Shown one piece after another: positions 22,991 through 32,044 of a stretch of DNA of 64,000 nucleotides (positions are counted from its first letter, which is position 1; each line of letters starts with the position of its first letter). Source of the stretch: Miscanthus floridulus (lineage: Eukaryota > Streptophyta > Magnoliopsida > Poales > Poaceae); NCBI RefSeq assembly GCF_019320115.1, contig NC_089588.1:116470123-116534122 (forward strand), given 5' to 3'. A model generated the notes under the pieces. The model was not told the DNA's origin. It saw only the letters and a list, made by a program, of their open reading frames with translations, and made no database searches. The position numbers and the translations under genes were made by a program.

Positions 22991-23385
22991 TATTTTACAA
23001 GGTTTGGATATTTTTTAGATTGCTAAGTGCATGAGCCATATATCCTGACCCGACTTCGACCTATTCGCTGACTTTGTAGCAGAGGCAAACACCTTGCCAG
23101 ACATCGTCACCTAACGGCAAGAGATCAACCAGGGCCTTGTTGGGGCAGCTTGGTCTATGTACGATGGTTTCGTGCTGCACCGCGGCTGCACCTTTGTCCT
23201 AGACTCCTCAAGCTGTGGCCTCAGCTCCTTGCCATGGCCCATGGTGCTAGCCATGAGGGGGTGTAGAAGACACTCCGCATGTATGCCTCATTCTATAGCC
23301 CGCATGTCAGTAGGTGAGTGCAGGACTTTGTGTAAGGGTGCTCTGTCTGCCAGCACAACAAGACCGAACACCTCCATCCCACAGG

Positions 23386-25019
23386 CACTACGGGATACAG
23401 GAACTTTGCTGAGTGCCAGGGGCACTCGGCGAAGCCCCAAAAACACTCGGCAAAGGGTTTGCCGAGTGTTACACTTGGCAAACGACACTCGGCAAACCCG
23501 TTATCGGCAAATGCATGTTTGCCGAGAGTTTTCTGTCGGGCACTCGGCAAAGACGTTGCCGAGTGCCCAAAAAACACTCGGCAAACTTTTTTTTCAAAAA
23601 AAAATACAAAAATGACACGCCGACACCACTCCCGCACCACCAGCACCGCCACCGACACCACCATCCACGCTGCCACCACCATCCACGCCCACACCACGCC
23701 GCATCCGCCACCATCCATGCCGCCGCCACCATCCACGCACGCACCACGCCGCATCCACGCTGCCACCACCATCCACGCCCCGTCCCTGGATCTCGCTGGC
23801 AATTTCAAGGGGAAGACAGCTCACAGACGCCGATGGTGTTTGCCCGCTCACCTCTTGGCGTGCTTGGGGTCGAGGAGCGCGAGCTCGGCGAGCTTGTTGT
23901 CGGGCACGGCCTTCTTGGCATAGCCCGGCAGCACGGAGGACGGCGCGGACTCGCCCTCGAACAGCGACGTGGCCCCGTCCATGGAGCTGCTCGTCTTGTG
24001 CCCCGCCACGCCCCCGCCTCCTCCGCCGCCTCCTCCATGCAGCGAGAGGCCATCGAAGAAGGCGGCGTCGAGGCAGAGGCTCCGCATGTGCGCCCTGCTC
24101 GGTGGCCTCGGCACCGCAGACGCCGGGGAAGCCGCCTGTAGAAGCAGCTGCTGGGGCGGCGGGGCCTGGGGCTGCGGCATCGGGTCAGACACCGTGGGCG
24201 AGTCATGGAAGAAGGGAGGGGCTGGATCTGGGAGAGGGAGGGCCAGATCCGGCGGCGCCGGATCTAGGAGAGGAGGGGAGGGGCGCTGGTTCTGGGAGAT
24301 GAGGGGAGGGGGCGCTGGGAGAGGAGGGTAAGGGGCGCCAGGAGAGAGGGAGGGGCATCGAGAGAGGAGGGGATGCCGGCGAGGGGAGGGGTCGCCGGGA
24401 GAGGAGGGGAGGGGCGCCAGCGAGGGGAAGGGACGCCGGGAGAGGAGGGGAGGGGTGCCGGCCGGGATTTCAGTGGAGGGGGCGCCGGCGAGGCGAGACG
24501 AGGGGAGGGAGGAGGTGCGCCGGTGAGGGCCGGCCGCCGGCGGGGAGGGCAGGGAGAGGGAGCTAGGAGGGGGCGCCGGCAGGGAGGTGCGCGCGGTGTG
24601 CGGGAAAGGCAGTGGAGGGAGGCGGAGGTTTATTTCCAAAAAAAATTATTTCTTTGCCGAGTGTTCCCGATCTGAACACTCAGCAAAGTTTTTTTTTATT
24701 TTTTCCTTCTCTTTCTTTTTTAGAAAAAATGATTTTATTTCTTTGCTGAGTGTTCTAGATCTGAACACTCGGCAAAGTTTTTTTTCATTTTTTCTTCATC
24801 TTTTTTTCCAGAAAAAAGATTTTATTTCTTTGTTGAGTGTTTTTTTTACACTCGACAAACCAGCTCTTTGCCGAGGGTTTTTTTTTACACTTGGCAAACC
24901 GCCTCTTTTGCCGAGTGTTTTTAGCGCAGCACTTGGCAAAAAACGTAGTCGCCGAGTGCCCGAGGGAATACACTCGGCAAACATAAAAACACTCGGCAAA
25001 TTTGAGGATTCCGGTAGTG
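23386..25019. mobile_element. Non-autonomous CACTA with gene capture (Pack-CACTA), TSD AGG
   Basis: Starts CACTACGGGATACAGGAA and ends CCGGTAGTG; the termini are imperfect inverted repeats. The 3-bp direct repeat AGG flanks both ends (23383-23385 and 25020-25022). Subterminal arrays of TTTGCCGAGTG / CACTCGGCAAA fill 23400-23590 and 24650-25010. The 1634-bp element has no transposase. Its GC-rich core contains a bZIP exon fragment on the minus strand. Joining the flanks restores a continuous integrase reading, which supports the ends. Confidence 0.93.
23862..24190 (-). pseudogene. Captured first-exon fragment of a group I bZIP gene (RF2a/VIP1-like)
   Basis: The minus strand reads SDPMPQPQAPPPQQ, then RSLCLDAAFFDGLSL, SSSMDGATSLFEGES and YAKKAVPDNKLAELALLDPK ending HAKR. 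This matches the region directly before the basic domain of group I bZIP factors (AELALxDPKRAKR). The coding stops exactly where AAGAG|GTGAGC forms a splice donor, so an exon end plus intron start was captured. The basic region and leucine zipper are absent, so no DNA-binding protein can be made. The frame continues upstream to 24639 as Pro-rich sequence that is probably element or promoter DNA. Confidence 0.75.
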
Positions 25020-25544
25020 AGGCCTGCTGCAGGCACTGGACATGCGCCACTCCTAGGCTGACATTGTGATGGACTTCATTTAATGCTTTCTGAATGTGGG
25101 TGGCAAGTCGGTGGTCTTGATTATGGTCGACCGCTTCTCCATGTACCTGTACTTCATCGTCCTCGGCCACCTCAGCAGTTCGACATTAGTCGCCCATGCC
25201 TTCTTCGACCATATGGCGTGGCTCTATATATAGGATCCCATGCTCCATCATTAGTGACAGGGACCCAGTCTTTACCAGCTCCTTCTAGACCGAGCTCTTC
25301 CATCTGTATGATATGATATCATGTTCCTCCCAAGCTCTGCGTTCCATCCACAAAAGGATGGCTTGTCAGAGGCTAGCAGCCACATTCTCAGCATCTACAT
25401 GCATTGCGTCATCGGTGATCGGCCACGGAGTTGGCTGTGGTGGCTGCCTAGGCCAAGTTCAGCTACAACTTGTCATTCCAGACAACTCTCCACACAACGC
25501 CGTTTGAAGTGGTGTATGACCGTCCTCCGCTGACCCTGGCATCC

Positions 25545-25852
25545 TAAATGGATTGAGGTGGATACATGGTCATCCAAACAAGGCATTACATATAGTATAC
25601 ACGATACACCTCTCCACTGGTAACTGACAATTGAAACTTGACTAGATTCAAAATTCAAAAACCATGAGCTCCGATGGGAGCTGTGGGCATTTGATTTTGG
25701 TGACAACAATTGCTTGTTGCTACTCATTAATTTTTCGGCAAAAGTTGGGTTGGTGTTCGTCATCCACGGTTTTTTTAGCAACAGACAAACTAGACGAGTT
25801 GGCACATTAATTTTTATTTCAGAGTTCCACAACAATATATAAGTGCCCTGCT
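25545..25852. repeat. ~300-bp dispersed repeat, copy 2, inside chromovirus
   Basis: Matches 10895-11197 with perhaps 90% identity. It separates the integrase core from the chromodomain tail of the chromovirus, so it arrived by insertion or conversion. Only half of the fold-back MITE seen at copy 1 is included. Confidence 0.7.
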
Positions 25853-26036
25853 GATTCCACCTGGGAGCCGCTGGAGGAGTTCAAGTCCACTTATCCGTCA
25901 TTATAGCTTGAGAACGAGCTGTTCCACAAGAGGAGGGTGGAAGTGTTGCATACACTTTCATTAATTGGCAAGCAAAACATCAGGAAGAAGAAGGGGCCAG
26001 GGTCCACTAGTAGCTAAGGCCGATCAGGTTATCAGT

Positions 26037-26237
26037 TGTTGGAGTATTGTTAGCATCTTGTTAGTAAGTTAGCACTTGTCAGTGAAGTTAGGGAGTTTGT
26101 TAGTGCCTCCGCTGGGTGACGGCCATTATGCCATATAAGTAATGGCTGGCTAAGCATTAGGGGATTAAGCAAGAATTGATGTTATGATCAGAGCCCTAGG
26201 GATTTCCCTGCCACCATTGCTAGTTTAGCTAGATCCA
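26037..26237 (+). repeat. Chromovirus LTR (201 bp)
   Basis: Begins TGTTGGAGTATTGTTAGC and ends GCTAGATCCA, directly after the 3' end of pol. It matches 41857-42187 and 19490-19674. The sequence after it is ATXR-intron repeat. Confidence 0.72.
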
Positions 26238-27335
26238 CATCTTGACTGGAAATTGGTGGGGATTTAACATTCGGTATGTGTTAGTTATGCGTGACTTTTA
26301 AGTAATAATGGCAACTTGTGGTTGAAACAAATCATGTGGTTTTCTTTTCTGGATCATTTATGGTTGTACTTATGGCTGTACAGATTGACTTATTTATGTT
26401 GCTAGTATATGTGTACCCTTTTGATTACCTTGATGCATTAGTTTAGCTGTAGAAGATTCCGGGCTTTGGCCTTTCTGTAATAAATCCATATTTTTGCTGC
26501 TTTTATCGATTATTGCTAGATGTATTAATACAGGCTCCAGTAAGCTGTGTTCAATTTATTTATTTATGAGTGGTCCAATTGTTGTAATTTCTTTGCCTAA
26601 ATTGTAATCCACACATGTTAACAGCTAGTGGTAGCAGATATACCTGTTAGTCAGTCAGGTCTTTATGGTTATTTATGTTTGTTTCTGCAATTGTATTGAC
26701 CGGATGACTAGCTGATCAATGCAGCATTGCATCCCCGGTGAATAGGAAATCTAGTTAGCAAACAATATGGTTATGTTAAAATGCGATACTCACATCATGA
26801 ACGGAAAGTGTGGTTGATTATGCATTTTAAGTAGTGATGGCAATGTGCTATATTGAGAAAAATCATGCTTTCACCATGTAGATCATTAATGGTTTGTATG
26901 GACTAATTGATTTTTGTTGAGGGTCTATGTTACTCACTTAAACCTTGACTCGAAATAGGTGGGAAACCATTACCAGGCAAATATTTAATCTATGTTAGTT
27001 ATGCATGCTTTTAAAGTAGTAACAGCAACGTGCTGTCTAAATAAATCACGCTGTTCACTTTGTACATCATTTATTATTGTACAGATTGACTGATTTCGGT
27101 TGCAGTTATATGTGTACGCTGTGCCCTCTTGATTATCCACAATTATGTGCATTGATTTAGCTAGCCATGAAAATAATTCTGCCTTTGGTTTTACTGTATC
27201 AAATCCACATTTGTGCTGGTTCTATTGATGATAGTTAGTTGTGTAAGTATACCCTCTTCTAAGCTGTGTGTTTCTTATCTATGAGTGGTTCAATAACTCA
27301 ACCCACAAATAGAGCAAAATGCAACAGCTATGCTA
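26238..27335. repeat. ATXR-intron-like repeat units downstream of chromovirus
   Basis: Parallels 19675-19900 and then 21555-22510 (shared: ACATCTTGACTGGAAATTGG, TGATTGACTTATTTATG-like blocks, 'GCAATTGTATTGACCGGATG', 'TGAGTGGTTCAATAACTCAACC'). No ATXR exon is included. It represents a second, exonless copy of the ATXR 3' intron/flank. Confidence 0.7.
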
Positions 27336-27944
27336 TTAGAGCAACTCCAGCAGGGCCTCTACCTGAGCCCCCAAAGCTAAATATGAGGGCTCAGGCCAAA
27401 AACGCAGCTCCAGTAGGGCCCCCTACTAGAGCCTCCAAATTGGGTTGGGCACCCAAATCTCTCCCCGAGACCCAATTCCTATTGGCCCAACACCCCAGCC
27501 CCCATCCGCGCGCGCTGCTCCTTCCCTCCATCCGCATGCGCACGCTGCTCCAGCTTGGCATTCCCTCCCCTACCTCCAGCCGTTCCCTCCCCTACTTCCG
27601 ACGACCCTTGCCCCTCGCCTCCCCTCAGGTCGTCGAGATCCGGCTCCCTTCGGTGGACTGCTCGTGGAGGTGGAGATGGAGGTCGCATGGTGCACTGCTC
27701 ACGAAGGTGGAGACGGAGGCAGCCATGGCATACTGCTCGCGAAGGTGGAGACGGAGGTGGCCATGGCGCACTCCACCCGGCGTGATTCCCTCACAGCCAT
27801 GACCGTGCCTCCCTCCGTCGCGCCAGCACGCCCTCCTCTCCGACGGCTCTAGCTCCAGCCCAGAGCTCCTCCTCGCCCAGATCTCCCTCCCGCGACACCT
27901 CCACCTGTACGCACTCCCCCAGTGCAGGGCCGGCTCCTTCCCCT
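27336..27944. other. GC-rich block with short repeats, no clear gene
   Basis: Starts TTAGAGCAACTCCAGCAGGG, a string common at the ends of grass DNA transposons. 27655-27780 has three imperfect ~45-bp repeats (CTGCTC.CGAAGGTGGAGACG). Open frames on both strands are Pro/Arg-rich and carry no domain. Confidence 0.45.
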
Positions 27945-28035
27945 CGCTGGCGCTTGGCCCTGACGCTGATGGCTTCCTGAAGGTGGAAGGACGGCGAACG
28001 CAGAAGGAACATCGGCGTCCACAGTTGCCTCCACT

Positions 28036-29572
28036 ATGGCCGGTCCTTGCGGACCACCTTGGGAGGTGCTTCAACTGCTTTTCCCTGTAGCAGAGGTCTG
28101 CTGGCTGCCGTTTGAGCCCGCGTTGCTATGTCTGCCACGCCTCTGGACACTGATCTTACATTTGTCCGGGCCGGTGGGTCATGGTGGTGGCCATCTCCAA
28201 GCCAACAATGTTCTTGCGCCGATCTCTTCGGCTGCGCTGACCGCTCCTCCAGCACCTCCTCTGGTGACCATGGCTCCCTACCCCGACAAGCTAGCTGGGG
28301 AGCAAGGCGGGGGGGGGGGGGGGGCATCACGTGCGCGATGCCGTTCTGCAGGCAACAGTGTCGGTCAGGCTCCTCCCTCCCCTTCTCACCCCTCTGATGA
28401 CGGGGAGGAGGGATCTGGTGAGGCCCTTCCGCCAAGTGATGACGATCGCCCTGTGACTGACGACCGCCGACCCCGGAAGCCACAACGTGTCATCGGTCGG
28501 TCTGTGAGCATCGCCCGGAGGGAGGAGGAGCTCGGCTGCACTTTGGTCGTTTTTCTGTGGTCATCGAGCAGCAAGATCTGTCTAGGCCCCATTGCAACTA
28601 TGATTGCTCGGTTGATATCGCTCGGTGGTTTGAGATATTCAGGCTTTGCTAACCCTACGTCGTTGCGGGCCGTCGAGCTTCCTCCTAACCCTGCCAAGCG
28701 AGGAGGCAATGGTGAGGTTCTAGAATGGTGGCTGACCAATCATCACCTCATCCTTTCACCTACACATCATGTTTTGGACCCGCTTCCTACACTCAATAGA
28801 GGCAACTCTACCATTCGCCGTCGAGGTTGAGCCGTGTGGTATCCCGGAGCACGCCTGGGAGGTGACAGCGGCGGAGCAGCTCTTGGATGAATTTTGCTGG
28901 GTTAGTGATTCCCATCCGGACAATGCCACCCACCAGGATGTTTTCCGAATTGCGGCCTAGTGTTCTTTCCCTGGACACATTCCGGCAGAGATGGATCTCG
29001 AGATCATTGAGAGCCATTAGTGGCTGGCGACGAAAGGCAAAGGCGCACGCTGACTAACCCCATTGAAATTGCCGTGGTTCCTTTCGATCAACTGCTGGCC
29101 ACAGAAGGCCACCATCTCCTCCAATGATGATCATGGGTGGCGGAGAAAGCAATGACACTGGCGTTCTCGGCCAGCTACCATGCTGGCGCAGGAGGTGCCA
29201 GGGAGGGCAGCGGTGGCCGATGGAGTGCCTTGTATCTTGGTGCGTGCTGGGTTGGGTCCACCGGTGGATCGCATTGGGCACGTGGCGGCAACTTTGGACA
29301 AGTCATTGGAGCACGCCCTCGTCCTTTGGCATGACACATTGGATATTAGTGCCAGCACTGATTCCTCGGAGACCCCATTGCCCGTGGCTGCTATGGCTGC
29401 CTCGCCAGCTCTCGGGGAGGCCGCCCCTTCAGTCAGCCCAGTTCCTAGGGCGGATGTACACGCATGGCCAGGCATTACTGCTGGCTTCCCATCCCAAATA
29501 AACGCCTCGGAGGTTCCCCACAAAGCCTCGGAGGTTACCCGCGCGGTTGATTATATTAGCTGCATTCGTTAG
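28036..29572 (+). pseudogene. DUF4283-like protein pseudogene, copy B
   Basis: A 264-codon frame (28036-28830) includes a DRRPRKPQRVIGRSVSIARR segment, resembling the start of the DUF4283 region in grass proteins. It is followed in another frame (28769-28960) by LPFAVEVEPCGIPEHAWEV and VFRIAA, and then by an acidic/Ala-rich frame (29180-29572). A 16-G run at 28309-28324 probably causes frame slippage. No zinc knuckle remains visible. The parts together suggest one decayed gene; the family name is a tentative match. Confidence 0.5.
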
Positions 29573-29696
29573 CCATGACGATAGTTCCCGCCCTTGGATG
29601 TATTGTATTACGATAAAAGGCTCCAGTGAGTTGTGTAATACGTATACTGTAATAATATATACAGGTTCGATGCACCTGCTAACAGCTAGCAATCGC

Positions 29697-31399
29697 GATT
29701 AGTGAATATTCCTGTTAGTATGCCAGTCACTTCTTTTTGGGTCTTTTATGTTTTGATTGTACAATTGTGTTGACTGCATAGCTTGCTGAACGTTGCAGCA
29801 TTGCCTGCAAATATGCCCCTGTGAATTGGAAACTCTTGGCAGCTAAGAATACAGTTTACGTTAAAATGTGACATTTGCTTGCATCATGAGTGGAAATAGG
29901 TGGGAAAGCATTACCGGACAAACATTTAATATGGGTTAGTTACACATGCTTTTTAAGTAGTAGCGACAATTTGCAGCTCAAACAAATATTGTGTTTCACT
30001 TTCATGATCATTTATGTTTCTATGGATTGACTTATTTCTGCTCCTTGTATTATATGTATCCTCTTGATTTTCTTGGCTGCATTCATTTAGCCTCAATAAC
30101 AATAGTTTCCGCCTTTGGATGTATTGTATTAGTACACAACGCTCCAGTGAGTTGTGTTCTATTTGTTTGTTTTTTATTTGGCAGTATAATACTGTGATCT
30201 CTATGGTCATAGGCGGGAACTGTTCTTTATGGCTAGTACTACCAGATTTTCATGTTAGTATGACAGTGTCTTTTTTTGGGTCTTGTATGTTTGATTGTGC
30301 AATTGTATTGACTGCATAGCTTGCCCAATCCTCGCAGCATTTTCTGCAAATGTGCCATGTGAATTGGAAATTTTAGGCAACAAAAAAAGGGGTTTATATT
30401 AAAATGTGATGTATTCTCTTACATCACAACTAGAAATTGGCGAGATAGCATTACTGGACATGCCTTTTTAAGTAGTTATGGCAAGTTGCAGTCCAAACAA
30501 ATCATGTGCTCCACTTTCTAAGTCATTTATGACTGTATGGATTGACTTATTTCTAGTTCTGGTATATCTGTGACCTAGTGTATCTTGGCTGGATTCATTT
30601 AGACATAAAAATAGTCCCCGCCTTTGAATTTGTTGTATTAATAAAGGGTCCAGTGAGTCGTGTTCTTTTTTAGTTATGGGAGGCTCAATTACAGTAGTTT
30701 TTACAGGTTTGATGCAATAGATAATTACTAGCAGCAGTGAATATCCTTGTTAGCATGCCAATCATAGTCACATCCTTTTAGGTCTTGTATGTTTGATTGT
30801 GCAATTGTTTGACTGCATGGGTAGTCGACTGATGCATCATTGCGTGGAAATATACCATGTGAATTGCAAAGTCTAGGCAACAAAGAATACAATTACATCA
30901 AAATGTCAAGTGCCCGCTTGCATCATGACTGGAAATTGGCAGGAAAGTATTACGGGACCAAAATTTAATCTATGTTAGTCATACATGCTTTCTATGTATC
31001 AACGGCAACTTGCGATTCATTTTCTAGATCATTTATGGTTGTAAGGATTTACTTATTTCTATTAGCGGTATATAAGTACCCTCCTGATCATTTTGTCTGC
31101 ATTTATTTAGCCATAAAGAATAGTTCCCGCCTTTGACCTGTCTGTAACAAATCCATATCTGTGTCATGTATTTGTTCGTTTATGAGTGGTTCAGTTACTT
31201 TAATTTATTTGTCTAAAATGTGATCGGTGATGCACAGTTAGTGGTAGTGGTTATTCCTTTTAGTATGTCAGTCACATCTTTATGGCTCTTGTATGTTTGA
31301 TTGTGCAATTGTATTGACTGCATGGCCATCTGATCTAAGCAGCCTTGCCCTGCAATATCCCCTGTGATAAGGAAATTATAGGCAGCAAAGAGTATGACT
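29697..31399. repeat. ATXR-intron-like ~0.5-kb tandem repeat, copy B
   Basis: Four units as in copy A, with the key motif near 29747, 30282, 30784 and 31290. The last unit is interrupted by the CACTA at 31400. Its continuation, ATTACATCAAAAGTG at 41751 onward, matches unit 3 (ATTACATCAAAATGTCAAGTG), which fixes the empty site. Confidence 0.87.
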
Positions 31400-31416
31400 C
31401 ACTACGTCAGAACTAC

Positions 31417-31830
31417 ATTTCCCCGCCGGTTCAAAATACCCCATCACTGCCGGATTTTAAACCGGCACAACCATACCGGCAGTGATAAGAGTAAGCTATC
31501 ACTGTCGGTTCCTACAAACCGGCAGTGTTCTTCAACTTCTCTGCCGGTTCTTTACACAACTGGCAGAGTTCAGTTCCACCAACACTGCCGGTTCATAAGA
31601 CCACCCAGTAGAGTTCATTTCCACCAACACTGTCGGTTTGTGTTTGAACCGGCAGTGTTATCGTACGAATCACTGTCGGTTTGTGACAAGAACCGGCAGT
31701 GATGGCTAAGCCAACATTGCCGGTTTGTGGCTCCAGCCAGCAGTGCCATCATTGCAAGTTTGTTGCTACCCGGCAGTGATGTTTACGACAACACTACCGG
31801 TATTCTGCTAACCGATAGTGATGTCACGTT
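31417..31830. repeat. CACTA left subterminal repeats, copy B
   Basis: About fifteen CACTGCCGGTT / AACCGGCAGTG-like motifs in both orientations, several with C/T or G/A decay (for example ACTGTCGG). Confidence 0.8.
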
Positions 31831-32044
31831 CGCATTTTATTGTTTTATAATTTATTTTAATTTATATTTTTTTGTGGAATCGGGTTTCGCTTTATATACG
31901 CTACTTAGACGACAGGTGCATCAATATTAAACATTACAAATGTTACGGTTACAGTTCAAATTTTCTTATCAAGATCTCGATCCCTCAAAATAAAAAAAAA
32001 TGTTCTCGGACTTCACAGATTGTGCAATGCTTCTCGAGCTTCTT

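Larger units (their letters stand above)
23065..26000 (+). pseudogene. Chromovirus integrase and chromodomain remnant
   Basis: Segments read, with frame changes: SMYDGFVLHRG (start of the zinc-binding region), GGKSVVLIMVDRFSMY (integrase core), 'SSAFHPQKDGLSEA' and 'GDRPRSWLWWLP'. After the insertion comes STWEPLEEFKSTYPSL-stop. The pattern is that of Tekay/Reina-type chromoviruses. Multiple stops, frameshifts and two insertions make it nonfunctional. Confidence 0.75.
23050..26237 (+). mobile_element. Broken Ty3/gypsy chromovirus (3' part) with nested insertions
   Basis: In order: integrase zinc-binding region (23065-23385), a CACTA insertion (23386-25019), integrase core (25020-25545), a ~300-bp repeat insertion (25545-25852), the end of pol with a chromodomain-like WEPLEEFKS (25853-26000), and the LTR (26037-26237). 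Only the 3' third of the element exists. Confidence 0.8.

Noticed and set aside
23848..24639. A 263-codon Pro-rich protein gene on the minus strand
   Set aside because: Only the last ~110 codons resemble a bZIP exon, ending at a splice donor inside a CACTA; the rest is GC-rich filler.
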